A stretch of 64,000 bases of DNA from Phycisphaeraceae bacterium (GTDB lineage: Bacteria > Planctomycetota > Phycisphaerae > Phycisphaerales > UBA1924). The notes beneath the pieces are model-generated. The model was not told the origin of the DNA and did not search any database. It was given only the letters and a program-made list of their open reading frames with translations. Positions 26,857-35,678 of this stretch are shown here, piece by piece. The position numbers and the translations under genes are program-made. The DNA lies in assembly GCA_019454185.1 (NCBI GenBank), contig CP075368.1, positions 1,612,001 through 1,676,000 of the forward strand. The letters are read 5' to 3'. How positions within the stretch are numbered: position 1 is the first letter of the stretch; every line of letters begins with the position of its first letter.

Positions 26857-26878
26857 GCACGAGCCAAGTGGCTCGTGC
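26857..26878 (+). terminator. perfect inverted repeat after guaA
   Basis: GCACGAGCCA and TGGCTCGTGC pair perfectly with only AG between (in practice a 9-bp stem with a 4-base loop), starting 7 bases after the guaA stop. The following bases are CCCCAAGG, not a U tract. It may be a rho-assisted terminator, an mRNA 3' end protector, or a copy of a dispersed intergenic repeat. Confidence 0.45.
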
Positions 26879-26912
26879 CCCAAGGTCTCATGCACGTTGA
26901 ATCACGGAGAAA

Positions 26913-26937
26913 CGCCGGCCGAGTACATCGGCCGGCG
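26913..26937 (-). terminator. intrinsic terminator of the OPT transporter gene
   Basis: A 10-bp perfect stem CGCCGGCCGA / TCGGCCGGCG with a 5-base loop. Read on the minus strand it is followed by TTTCTCC. It lies 54 bases beyond the stop of the OPT gene, as expected for its terminator. Confidence 0.65.
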
Positions 26938-26990
26938 CAAGTGGTTGATCTCGAATCCGGTCTCGTTTCCGGGTAGCGATTTCAGTTTCG

Positions 26991-28988
26991 TCAGTTCAAC
27001 ACAAACGCGGCGATGACGGCGTCGAGGATGCCCATAAGGGCGGCTCCGGCGATCACGCCCGCGCAGATCGGCTCGTGATTCTCGACCCAGAGGGACTTGG
27101 GTGCGAGCGGGTCTTTCGGCTTTCTGCCGACGCCGAGAAACCAGAAGATGATGGCGCCGAGCGACATCGCGAAGATGTACTCGAAGCTGATCACGAATGC
27201 GAGCCCCAGGGCGACGGGTGAGAGCGGGAACTTGCCTTTGGAGAAGATGCGCCCGAGTTCGAGCGTGAGCCCGACGATGGAACCGACAATGGCGGCCCAG
27301 AGCACGCTCACCGGGAGCGAGCCGATTCCCTGCGTAAGCGCCTCGGCGACGGCCTTCCAGATTGTGGCGGCGGGCATGGGGAACGCATCGCTCTGGATGT
27401 TGGCAATCGTCGCGGCGGTCGCTTCGGCGGTTGAGGTGTCAACGGCCTTGTTGCCACGCACGAAGAGGATGAAGAAGAGCGGGACACTCGCGACCGATCC
27501 GGCGATGATGCCGATGACATGGCCGATGGCTTGCTGGCGCGGCTTCGCGCCGAGCATGTAGCCGGGCTTGATGTCCATCAGCAGGTTGGAGGCGTTCGAG
27601 ACGACCTCTGCAGTAAGACTTGCCGTTGCGAGGTTGGTCTGGATGTTGCCCTTGTCGACCATGCCGTAGAAGAGCTGCGTGACCTTGCTGGTCGCGCCGA
27701 CGGGCGTGGTGCCCGTGAGTGCGGTCGAACTCGCGGCGACGAGCGCGAGGATGAAGGCGAGCGGAAGCCCGACCAGGCAGACCCACCACTTCACACCGAA
27801 GAAGTACTGAGCCATGAAGGCGGCGACGATACTGACGATCGGCACGCCGACGATCGATATCCAGAGTGGGAGCTCGATGTGCCCGAGGACATCCGAGCCG
27901 GCCTTCTTCTTCTTTCCCGTGAGTGCAGAGAAGGCTGCCACGAAAGCTTGGGGCTTCGCAAAGAGCGCGGTGAACGAGGCAAACACCATGCAGGCGACGC
28001 CAGGCCAGAGGGCCCAGGTGGTGATGGTGCGGAAGTTGTAGACGCTCGCACCGGTCTCGGCGATGATGCGGGCGGGAGGGATCTCGCCCATGTTGATCAT
28101 GATGGGGGCGAGGATCGCGTAGTTGATCAGACCCCCGATGAGCAGCGACATGCCGGCCTTGATGCCCATCAGACCGCCCGCGCCAATCAAGGCGAACTCG
28201 AGCGTCGGATTGAGGGTGAGTTGGCGGAGATCTACGCCGCCAATGGATGGTGCGGCACCGAAGACCTTTGTCCATCCTGCGGCGATCAGGTCGCCGAGCT
28301 GTTCCGGGAAGGAGACCACCTCAGACTTGAGTTTCAGGAGGCGGTGCTGGATCCACTCCTGAATGGCGTGCGCCTGGATGAACTTGAGGAACGCGGCGAC
28401 GGCGGCGGTGACGACGAGGATGCGGGCCTTGACCATGCCGGAGGCGGCCTCGGCGGAGTGGAGGGCGTCGAGAACGACGCCGCACGCGCGGCCCTCAGGG
28501 AAGGGATGCTGCTCATCGTTGATGAAGCGTCGCTTCATCGGGAAGGCAAAGAGGACGCCGAGGACCGAGACGACGATGTTCCAAGCCATCATCTGCCACC
28601 ACGGGATGATGTGCTCGCTGACGATCATGTAGGCGACGAGGGAGGAGATGAGCGGCGCGGTCATGTATCCCGCGCTCGTCGCGATTGACTGGACGCAGTT
28701 GTTCTCGAGAATCGTGAACTCTTTGGCGAGCCCGGTTCTCTGGAGAACCCTGAAGAACGCGAATGAGAGGATGACCGAGGTGATGCCGACACCGAGCGAC
28801 CAGCCGGTCTTGGCTCCGACGTAGAGGTTCGTGGCGGAGAGGATGCCGCCGAGCATGAAGCCCATCAACGCGGATCGGATGGTGAGCTGGGGCATGTTGC
28901 CGCGGAAGACGTTCTCAAGCCACCAGCGGTCCTTCTGCTCGAGAGACCAGTCACGAATCTGTTCGTCGCTGAGTTGCTTCATTGCCAT
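26991..28988 (-). CDS. OPT-family oligopeptide transporter
   Basis: A 665-aa polytopic membrane protein of the OPT family (proton-coupled uptake of peptides or metal-siderophore-like compounds). The family motif NNCVQSIATSAGYM lies near residue 95, preceded by GGILSATNLYVGAKTGW and followed by about 14 further membrane segments. KPGYMLGAKPRQQAIGHVIG is also typical of the bacterial branch. There are two candidate ATG codons (28988, 28982) and no Shine-Dalgarno sequence. A promoter with its -10 box 9 bases before the first ATG suggests an almost leaderless message. It appears to be a single-gene unit with its own terminator. Substrate unknown. Confidence 0.9.
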   Translation of the reverse strand: MAMKQLSDEQIRDWSLEQKDRWWLENVFRGNMPQLTIRSALMGFMLGGILSATNLYVGAKTGWSLGVGITSVILSFAFFRVLQRTGLAKEFTILENNCVQSIATSAGYMTAPLISSLVAYMIVSEHIIPWWQMMAWNIVVSVLGVLFAFPMKRRFINDEQHPFPEGRACGVVLDALHSAEAASGMVKARILVVTAAVAAFLKFIQAHAIQEWIQHRLLKLKSEVVSFPEQLGDLIAAGWTKVFGAAPSIGGVDLRQLTLNPTLEFALIGAGGLMGIKAGMSLLIGGLINYAILAPIMINMGEIPPARIIAETGASVYNFRTITTWALWPGVACMVFASFTALFAKPQAFVAAFSALTGKKKKAGSDVLGHIELPLWISIVGVPIVSIVAAFMAQYFFGVKWWVCLVGLPLAFILALVAASSTALTGTTPVGATSKVTQLFYGMVDKGNIQTNLATASLTAEVVSNASNLLMDIKPGYMLGAKPRQQAIGHVIGIIAGSVASVPLFFILFVRGNKAVDTSTAEATAATIANIQSDAFPMPAATIWKAVAEALTQGIGSLPVSVLWAAIVGSIVGLTLELGRIFSKGKFPLSPVALGLAFVISFEYIFAMSLGAIIFWFLGVGRKPKDPLAPKSLWVENHEPICAGVIAGAALMGILDAVIAAFVLN

Positions 28989-28997
28989 GGGGTCGCC

Positions 28998-29026
28998 AGT
29001 TTAGGAAAGGGGCGGCCGGTCTGCAA
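28998..29026 (-). promoter_or_regulatory. promoter of the OPT transporter gene
   Basis: On the minus strand TTGCAG (29026-29021) and TAAACT (29003-28998) are separated by 17 bases. The -10 box ends 9 bases before the ATG at 28988, leaving a predicted leader of only a few bases, consistent with the absent ribosome site. Confidence 0.55.
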
Positions 29027-29126
29027 CGCGATCGGCAGAGAGAAACCGGTGTAGCCCCTCCCCGGACTTGGACCGATAGAGCGAAGTGAGGGGTGTGACG
29101 CGGACACCGACTGAATCCGGATACGA

Positions 29127-30797
29127 ATGACCGATCGCTTCACCATGCTCGACTGGCTCGGCCTCACCGGGTATGCGGCCCTCCTGATCGGGACCGGGTG
29201 GTGGTTCTCTCGCAAGAAGCAGCGGTCGAGTTCAGACTATTTCCTTGCGGGGCGGTCGATGCCGGCATGGGCGGTGGCGGTCTCCACGGCGGCGACGGCC
29301 ATCTCCGCGGCGACCTTTGTCGGTGTGCCGGAGATGGCGTATGCGGGGGACCTGACGTATTTGGCGGCGAACATCGGAGCGATCCTGGCGATTCTGGTCG
29401 TCGCGTTCGTCTTCATCCCCGCCTTCTACCGGGCCAATGTGACGACGGTCTACGGGTTGCTCGAACAGCGACTCGGACCCGGCGCGAGGACGGCTGCCTC
29501 GATCGCGTTCCTGGTCGGGCGAGTCTTCTCATCCGGGGCACGGCTCTACATCGCGGCGATCCCCGCGGCCATGATCATCTGGGGCGACTCGCCAGACTCA
29601 GGGAACTTGTCGCACCTCTTGATGTCGATCGGTGCCCTGACCGCAGTCGGAATTGTCTACACCTTGATCGGGGGCGTGCGATCGGTCATCTGGACCGATA
29701 TCGCACAAACCGCCGTGTTTGTGACAGCGGCGGGAATCGTGGTCGCCATCCTGCTTACGCGGATCGACGCCTCCATACCGGAGATCTGGCGCACGCTCGG
29801 CGAGCAGACGACCTCACGCGGAACGGCGAAGGCAACCATCATCTCCGCTTCCGGTGACCCCGCGGCGGCGTACACGCTCTGGGCATCGGTCATCGGGATG
29901 ACGCTCCTGTACCTCGCGGCATATGGCACAGACCACGACATGGCGCAGCGGATGCTCACGTGCAAGACACCCGCGTCGGGCGGGCGGTCGGCGATCGCGG
30001 CGGTGATCCTGCAGGTGCCGCTGATCGCGCTGTTTCTTGGTATTGGTTCGTTGCTCTGGATCTTCCACCATCGGCCCGACATGCTGGCCGAAGGCGCACG
30101 GGACAAGACGGGTGGCGCGGGGCCTCCTGCGGGCAGCCGCGTGTTCATCAGGTTTATTGTGGATCACGGCCCAGCGGGCCTCTCTGGGCTGACGATCGCT
30201 GGTTTGTACGCCGCGGCACTCTCGACGCTGAACTCGGGATTGAACGCGATGGGGGCGTCGCTGTACGCGGATCTGTACCTGCCGCTCCGGAAGCGGCTTG
30301 GCAAGGCGGACGCTTCGCCGAAGAGCGAGGTGCGGACGGGCCGGTTGTTCGTGATGGTCGCGGGGCTATTGGTCGGGGGCTTCGCCTGCTTCTGCGTGTG
30401 GTGGCAGCGGACAGGGGGCTTGCTGCTCATCGACCTTGCTCTGAGTGTGATGACCTTTGCCTACGCGGGTCTTCTGGCCGTCTTCCTTGCGGCGATCCTC
30501 ACCAGACGCGGGAACTCCGGGTCCGCATTGGCGGCGATCCTTGTCGGGTTTGTTGCGGTCGCGGCACTGCAGCCGGCGTGGATCGGGGCTTGGACAGCGT
30601 TTGTCCCCGGGCTGGGACCGACGCCGGAGATCGCCGACGACTGGCGACTCGGCGAACTCAAGCTCGCCTTTCCCTGGCAGTTGACGATCGGATTCGCGGC
30701 CTCGTTTGTGGTCTGCATAAGCGGGAAGAGACGGAGCACGCGGCAACCGGAGAAGCCGCATGATGGCAGCTCCCCCACTACCGTTCCATCGAACTGA
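29127..30797 (+). CDS. sodium:solute symporter (SSS family)
   Basis: A 556-aa transporter with about 13 hydrophobic segments. The N-terminus WFSRKKQRSSSDYFLAGRSMP and the following AVSTAATAISAATFVGVPEM are hallmarks of the SSS (SLC5-like) family, and ALSTLNSGLNAMGASLYADLY supplies the later conserved region. It lies 14 bases before anmK, so import of an amino sugar or anhydro-muropeptide fragment is a sensible inference, comparable to sugar transporters placed beside anmK-murQ elsewhere. Substrate cannot be read from sequence alone. The ATG at 29127 has no strong Shine-Dalgarno sequence. It starts a six-gene plus-strand run. Confidence 0.88.
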   Translation: MTDRFTMLDWLGLTGYAALLIGTGWWFSRKKQRSSSDYFLAGRSMPAWAVAVSTAATAISAATFVGVPEMAYAGDLTYLAANIGAILAILVVAFVFIPAFYRANVTTVYGLLEQRLGPGARTAASIAFLVGRVFSSGARLYIAAIPAAMIIWGDSPDSGNLSHLLMSIGALTAVGIVYTLIGGVRSVIWTDIAQTAVFVTAAGIVVAILLTRIDASIPEIWRTLGEQTTSRGTAKATIISASGDPAAAYTLWASVIGMTLLYLAAYGTDHDMAQRMLTCKTPASGGRSAIAAVILQVPLIALFLGIGSLLWIFHHRPDMLAEGARDKTGGAGPPAGSRVFIRFIVDHGPAGLSGLTIAGLYAAALSTLNSGLNAMGASLYADLYLPLRKRLGKADASPKSEVRTGRLFVMVAGLLVGGFACFCVWWQRTGGLLLIDLALSVMTFAYAGLLAVFLAAILTRRGNSGSALAAILVGFVAVAALQPAWIGAWTAFVPGLGPTPEIADDWRLGELKLAFPWQLTIGFAASFVVCISGKRRSTRQPEKPHDGSSPTTVPSN

Positions 30798-30811
30798 GGG
30801 AGCACGCGAGC

Positions 30812-31900
30812 ATGGAGCGTCGTCTGGTCGTTGGGTGCATGACAGGGACGAGCATCGACGGGATCGATGCCGCACTCGTCGCGATCGAGGGACGCGGGCT
30901 CGACCTTCGGGCGTTCATCGTTCGTGGGATCTCTCGGCCGATGGGTGATCTTGCGAGGGGGCTTCGCGATGCGGCCGAGCAGCGTCCACTCTCCGCGGCG
31001 CGATTCACCGAACTGGCACAGGGGCTGGCGGCGGCACACGTTCGTGCGATCACCGAGTTGCTGAGCGGTGACAAGTGCGACCTGATCGCGGTGCACGGCC
31101 AGACGGTGTACCACGCGCCGCCGCTCTCTTGGCAGATGATCAATCCATCGCCGATCGCGCACACCTTCGGCGTGCCCGTGGTGTTCGACCTGCGGGCGGC
31201 GGACCTTGCGAGCGGCGGGCAGGGTGCGCCGATCACGCCTCTTTCTGACGCGATCCTGCTGCGCGAGTTCCCCACCTCGGCGGCGGTCGTAAACCTGGGA
31301 GGTTTCTGCAACGTGACGACCGGCGTCGGAGAAGGCGGGGTGCAGATCGGGCGGATCGGGGGTCGGGACGTGTGCGCGTGCAACCACATACTCGATGCGA
31401 TCGCACGAGCGACGATGGACAAGGCGTACGACGAGGGCGGGATGAGTGCCCTCTCCGGAACGATCGATCCCGAAGCCCTCGACGGGCTCCTTGCGATCCT
31501 CAGCGAGCAATCGATGGCCGGGCGCTCTTTGGGCACGGGCGATGAGGTGATGGGGTGGATCGAGTCGCACCGGCTGCGGGTGCGGGCTCAGGACATGGCC
31601 GCGACCGCATGCGCCGCGATCGGGCGGGCGGTCGCGGAATCGGTCAGGGGCGCGGGGACGGTGCTGCTGGCGGGAGGGGGCGCAAAGAACATGGCGCTGG
31701 TTCGAGCGATCCGACTGGCGGCGGTGCCCTCTACCGTCAGATTCGCGGACGAGCTTGGGATATCGAGCACCTACCGCGAGCCGCTGGCGATCGCGGTGCT
31801 TGGTGCGCTCTGCCAGGATCGGGTTCCCATCACACTGCCCCAGGTGACTGGGTGTGGCTCGGTGCCGCCCCCCATCTCGGGATGCTGGGTGCTGCCATGA
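30812..31900 (+). CDS. anmK: anhydro-N-acetylmuramic acid kinase
   Basis: Phosphorylates 1,6-anhydro-MurNAc to MurNAc-6-phosphate during cell wall recycling. The 362-aa protein starts RRLVVGCMTGTSIDGIDAAL, the family's ATP-binding signature. VNLGGFCNVT, DVCACNHILDAI and VLLAGGGAKNMALV follow in the expected order. GAGGGAG precedes the ATG. Its stop overlaps the murQ start (ATGA), so product and next enzyme are made together. This gene and murQ are evidence that the organism handles peptidoglycan fragments. Confidence 0.95.
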   Translation: MERRLVVGCMTGTSIDGIDAALVAIEGRGLDLRAFIVRGISRPMGDLARGLRDAAEQRPLSAARFTELAQGLAAAHVRAITELLSGDKCDLIAVHGQTVYHAPPLSWQMINPSPIAHTFGVPVVFDLRAADLASGGQGAPITPLSDAILLREFPTSAAVVNLGGFCNVTTGVGEGGVQIGRIGGRDVCACNHILDAIARATMDKAYDEGGMSALSGTIDPEALDGLLAILSEQSMAGRSLGTGDEVMGWIESHRLRVRAQDMAATACAAIGRAVAESVRGAGTVLLAGGGAKNMALVRAIRLAAVPSTVRFADELGISSTYREPLAIAVLGALCQDRVPITLPQVTGCGSVPPPISGCWVLP

Positions 31901-32835
31901 GCGACGCTCGCCTCCCTCCGGACAGGTCATGGGTATCGACGGAACAACGAAACCCGGACTCGATGTCGCTGCACACGCTCTCGATTGCCGGATGCGTGGA
32001 TCTCATCACGAACGAGGACCGGCGTATCCACGAGGCGATGGCACGGGCAAAGCCGGCGTTGACCGCGCTCATCGCGGACATTGTGCCACGCTTTCGGCGG
32101 GGAGGGCGGCTCATCTATGTGGGAGCGGGCACATCAGGACGGCTCGGCGTCTTAGATGCCTCTGAGGCCCCGCCAACCTTTCAGGTCGATGCGGGGCGGA
32201 TTGTCGGGATCATCGCCGGCGGGGACGCAGCGTTACGAAAGTCGTCTGAAGGTGCGGAAGACGACCCCGACGGGGCGAGGGACTCGCTGGCGAAGCTCCA
32301 CCTGACGGATGACGATTCAGTCGTCGGGCTGGCGGCGGGAGGCACGACCCCTTATGTGCTTGGAGCGATTGGACTTGCGAAGCACGCGGCACCCGGATCG
32401 CTGGCATCACTCATTACCTGTTCCGATGTTCCAAAGCCAGCGTGTGCAGACCACCTGATCGTGCTGGAGACTGGTGCGGAGGTCCTGACCGGCTCGACGC
32501 GGATGAAAGCGGGAACGGCGACAAAGCTGGCGTTGAACACCATCTCGACCACGGTGATGATCCAGTCGGGCAAGGTCTACGAGAATCTCATGGTGGACCT
32601 ACGGGCTTCCAACGACAAGTTGCGCGACCGAGCGGCACGGATCGTCTCGACCCTGACCGGGGTCGATCGTCACGGCGCAATCACGCTGCTCGACCGGGCG
32701 CAGGGCTCGGCCAAGGTTGCGATCGTGATGGGTCGGTTGGGGGTGGATTCGACCGCTGCGGAAGCCATGCTCGGCGTGTCGGGGGGGCGTCTCGACGTTG
32801 TGTTGTCCGAGGCCCCGCCGATCCGATCAATGTAA
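31897..32835 (+). CDS. murQ: N-acetylmuramic acid 6-phosphate etherase
   Basis: Removes the lactyl ether from MurNAc-6-phosphate to give GlcNAc-6-phosphate. The 312-aa SIS-domain protein has YVGAGTSGRLGVLDASE (Gly-rich loop at residues 76-84, catalytic Glu90) and TGSTRMKAGTATKLALN. ATG at 31897 overlaps the anmK stop. The frame is open much further upstream inside anmK, but only the part from MSDARLPPDR matches the family. The GlcNAc-6-phosphate produced would need NagA and NagB, which are not in this window. Confidence 0.95.
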   Translation: MSDARLPPDRSWVSTEQRNPDSMSLHTLSIAGCVDLITNEDRRIHEAMARAKPALTALIADIVPRFRRGGRLIYVGAGTSGRLGVLDASEAPPTFQVDAGRIVGIIAGGDAALRKSSEGAEDDPDGARDSLAKLHLTDDDSVVGLAAGGTTPYVLGAIGLAKHAAPGSLASLITCSDVPKPACADHLIVLETGAEVLTGSTRMKAGTATKLALNTISTTVMIQSGKVYENLMVDLRASNDKLRDRAARIVSTLTGVDRHGAITLLDRAQGSAKVAIVMGRLGVDSTAAEAMLGVSGGRLDVVLSEAPPIRSM

Positions 32836-32888
32836 TTGTCGATTGTGGTATACGGCGAGCCGATTCTTCGCACTCTGGAGCGTGGTGC

Positions 32889-33341
32889 ATGGTCAAACGA
32901 CGTCATTCTCCGAGCGTCGTGACGGCGATGGTGGCGTTGCTCGCGGCACCGCTCGCGTCTGCACTTGTCGTGTTTGCACAGCCCTCGGCCGAACGCGGCA
33001 CGAGAGTGGTCGAGGCCACGCGAGCGCCCAGACCCGCGGTGATCAACCACATCGTGCTGATCACGTTGCGGGACGCGTCGGACGCTGAAGCGTTGATCGC
33101 GGACTCTGATCGCCTCCTGGCGACTATCCCCTCTGTGGTCTCGTACTTCTGCGGCACGCACCTGGACACGGGGCGCTCGACAGTGGACGGGTCGTACCAC
33201 GTTGGGCTCTACGTCGGGTTCGATTCGGCCGAGGGGTACATGGCGTACATCGATCACGAGGGACACGTGGAACTCGTGAAATCATGGGCTCCGCGAGTCG
33301 AGTCGATGCGGATCTTTGACGTTGTTGATCCAACGCCGTGA
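32889..33341 (+). CDS. secreted Dabb-domain protein
   Basis: A 150-aa protein. An N-terminal hydrophobic signal (residues about 10-32) is followed by a Dabb (stress-responsive alpha/beta barrel) domain from about residue 50: INHIVLITLRDASDAEALIADSDRLLATIPSV, GLYVGFDSAEGYMAYIDH and a closing HVELVKSW. Dabb proteins form dimeric barrels, and their substrates are mostly unknown. The open frame extends upstream into murQ, but ATG 32889 gives the signal peptide. It sits between murQ and the dehydrogenase-like gene. Its place in a recycling pathway is inferred from position only. Confidence 0.75.
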   Translation: MVKRRHSPSVVTAMVALLAAPLASALVVFAQPSAERGTRVVEATRAPRPAVINHIVLITLRDASDAEALIADSDRLLATIPSVVSYFCGTHLDTGRSTVDGSYHVGLYVGFDSAEGYMAYIDHEGHVELVKSWAPRVESMRIFDVVDPTP

Positions 33342-33381
33342 TCGGCACAGCGGCATCGCGGCACGCGGAGAAGAGACTCGC

Positions 33382-34422
33382 ATGCGACGTGTTCTGCAAG
33401 TCGGTGTCGGCCCCTTGGGCCGGATGATCGTTGAGGCTCTGCACCGCTCGGGCGTCGGCGTTGTTGCTGGCGCGATAGATCCGGACCCCGCGATCCGAGG
33501 GAAGCGACTCTCTGATCTGGTGCGTGAGCATGGGGCGATCGATCCGGTCGTTGTCGGGTCGATTGACGAGCTCGCCCTGGATGAGGGCTTCGATGCTGCG
33601 ATTGTCTCGACCTCATCGTCGCTGGCTGCATGTGCGCCAACTTTCAGGCAGTTGCTCGGGCTTGGCACAGCGATCGTCAGCACGTGCGAGGAGTTGCTCT
33701 TTCCGTGGCTGAGGCACCGCGAGCTGGCGGCAGAACTCGACGCTCTGGCGAGAGAATCCGGCGGCAGACTGCTCGGAACAGGCGTCAACCCCGGGTTCCT
33801 CATGGACACGCTGCCCGTTGTGGCGAGCGCGGTGTGCGCTGATGTCCGCGGCGCGGTGATCGAGCGAGTGCAGGACGCGACCACGCGAAGGGTGCCGTTC
33901 CAGAAGAAGATCGGAGCCGGGCTTTCGCCTCAGGAGTTCGCCAAGCGGTGCGCGGACGGTTCGCTGCGCCACGTCGGGCTCGGCGAATCTCTGCACTTCG
34001 TGGCTCACTACCTCGGAGTGCGGATCGATGCGTGGACCGAGTCGATCGAGCCGGTGATCGCGGGCACTCCGCTCGAATGTGGACTGGGACAGATCCTGCC
34101 GGGGCAAGCCGCCGGAGTCCAACAGATCGCGCGGGGCATGCTGAACGGGCGCGACATCATCCGGCTTGAGTTCATCGCGGCCATCGGCCAGCCGGACCCG
34201 CACGATCGGATCCGGATCGACGCGGAGCCGCCGATCGACCTGGTGCTTCGCGGAGGTGTCCACGGCGACCTGGCAACGACGAATATCGTGATCAACTCGC
34301 TTCAGTGCATCATCGACGCCCCACCCGGACTGCACACCATGGCGACGGTGCGACCTGTGCGGGCGATATCTGCCACAACACCGTTGCCGGGTTCGCGTCC
34401 GGCTCACCATATCCTTTCCTGA
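33382..34422 (+). CDS. NAD(P)-dependent dehydrogenase of the diaminopentanoate dehydrogenase / dihydrodipicolinate reductase-like group
   Basis: A 346-aa protein with a Rossmann start RVLQVGVGPLGRMIVEAL, AIVSTSSSL and STCEELLFPWL. GTGVNPGFLMDTLPV is characteristic of 2,4-diaminopentanoate dehydrogenase-like enzymes, which oxidise amines to ketones and are related in fold to dihydrodipicolinate reductase and meso-DAP dehydrogenase. The true substrate is unknown. Its position after anmK-murQ makes a diamino acid released from peptidoglycan, such as meso-DAP, an attractive but untested idea. ATG 33382 chosen by domain start. It is followed by an alpha-oxoamine synthase-like gene 38 bases downstream. 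Confidence 0.72.
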   Translation: MRRVLQVGVGPLGRMIVEALHRSGVGVVAGAIDPDPAIRGKRLSDLVREHGAIDPVVVGSIDELALDEGFDAAIVSTSSSLAACAPTFRQLLGLGTAIVSTCEELLFPWLRHRELAAELDALARESGGRLLGTGVNPGFLMDTLPVVASAVCADVRGAVIERVQDATTRRVPFQKKIGAGLSPQEFAKRCADGSLRHVGLGESLHFVAHYLGVRIDAWTESIEPVIAGTPLECGLGQILPGQAAGVQQIARGMLNGRDIIRLEFIAAIGQPDPHDRIRIDAEPPIDLVLRGGVHGDLATTNIVINSLQCIIDAPPGLHTMATVRPVRAISATTPLPGSRPAHHILS

Positions 34423-34460
34423 ATTCGCACCCACCGACTGAGAGATCTGGAAGGCCACGG

Positions 34461-35678
34461 ATGCCGCGACTACCGATCGATTGCTCAACCGCCACAGGCG
34501 CCACCATGCAGGGCCGAACCATGCTCGCCTTCGCCGGCTGCAATTACCTCGGGCTGGCCAACGACCCGCGTGTGCTCCAGGCGGTACGGATGGGCCTTGA
34601 TCGGTACGGTCTCTCGACGACGGCCTCACGCGAAACGACGGGGAACACCACGGCCTTTGACGATCTTGAGACCGCGCTCTCCCAGTTTCTGAGCACCGAA
34701 CGCTCGCTCCTTCTCGCGGATGGGTACACGGCCAACATCGCGATGGCTCAGGCACTGGCCACGAGATTCCGCACGGTGCTGATCGACGCCAAGAGCCACC
34801 ACTCGGTGCATGATGCCGCACGGAGCGCGGGCCTGGTTGTGGTCACGTTCCCGCACGGGGACACGGAGGCCGCAGCTGTGCTCGCCAGGCGACACGCAGA
34901 TGCCGACCCATCTGGCGCGGTGGCGATCCTGACTGACGGGGTCTTCACAAGCGATGGCGCGATCGCAAAGCTTCCGGCGTTGCTCGCGGCTTTGCCGAAC
35001 GAGCGTTCGCTGCTGGTTGTGGACGATTGCCACGGCGTGTGCGTGCTGGGGCCGGATGGCCGCGGCACAGTTTCGCACTACGAGCTGACCGACCCCCGGA
35101 TCATCATCACGACGACACTGGCGAAGGGGCTCGGCTCATACGGCGGGTGCATCGCCGGAGCGGCGTGGTTCGTGGAACTGGCGCGCAGCGCGTCGGGGAT
35201 CTACAGGTGCTCGACGCCTATCCCGCCAGCCATCGCCATGGCGGCGCATGAGGCCCTGCGCATCGTCCTGGCAGAGCCCGAGAGGATCGAGCGGCTCAGA
35301 TCGAATACCGCCCGGCTCCGCGGAGCGTTTGAAGCGATCGGGCTCCCGTTGCGGGCGGATCATGGGAGCGCCCAGATCCCGATCTTCGCGTTCGTGCTCG
35401 ACACGCATGAGCGAATGGAGAGCGTGCATCGCTCGATGCTCGACGAGGGCATCCTCGCTCCGTTCATCCGTTATCCGAACGGCCCTGCGGATATGTTCTT
35501 CCGCATCGTCGTCAACGCGGCGCACACCACCGACCAGATCGACCGTCTGGCGGACGCCTTCGCCAGACGGCTGCCCGCGATGGGGCTTACGGGCACTCGT
35601 GGGGACGGGACGTGTCTATCTGGCGGGACGGATCTCGAGTCTCCAACGGGTAGCCCGCGTGTCGAGGGCGTTGCCTGA
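34461..35678 (+). CDS. PLP-dependent alpha-oxoamine synthase family enzyme (BioF/Kbl-like)
   Basis: A 405-aa fold-type I PLP enzyme. MLAFAGCNYLGLANDPRV at the N-terminus, LLVVDDCHGVCVLGPDGRG (the Asp and His that hold PLP), and TTTLAKGLGSYGGCIAG with the PLP lysine at residue 222 place it in the family of 8-amino-7-oxononanoate synthase and 2-amino-3-oxobutyrate CoA ligase. These enzymes condense an amino acid with an acyl-CoA, or run the reverse reaction. No biotin or threonine genes are nearby. AAGG precedes the ATG at 34461. The last about 30 residues after RRLPAM look unconserved and overlap the convergent lipoprotein gene by 63 bases. Confidence 0.8.
   Translation: MPRLPIDCSTATGATMQGRTMLAFAGCNYLGLANDPRVLQAVRMGLDRYGLSTTASRETTGNTTAFDDLETALSQFLSTERSLLLADGYTANIAMAQALATRFRTVLIDAKSHHSVHDAARSAGLVVVTFPHGDTEAAAVLARRHADADPSGAVAILTDGVFTSDGAIAKLPALLAALPNERSLLVVDDCHGVCVLGPDGRGTVSHYELTDPRIIITTTLAKGLGSYGGCIAGAAWFVELARSASGIYRCSTPIPPAIAMAAHEALRIVLAEPERIERLRSNTARLRGAFEAIGLPLRADHGSAQIPIFAFVLDTHERMESVHRSMLDEGILAPFIRYPNGPADMFFRIVVNAAHTTDQIDRLADAFARRLPAMGLTGTRGDGTCLSGGTDLESPTGSPRVEGVA

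Noticed and set aside
27519..28688. A 389-codon acidic open frame antisense to the OPT transporter
   Set aside because: Glu/Asp/Gly-rich composition is the mirror of hydrophobic codons on the other strand; no domain.
33613..34821. A 402-codon open frame antisense to the dehydrogenase-like gene
   Set aside because: The plus-strand protein has a Rossmann motif and family signature; the antisense product has none.
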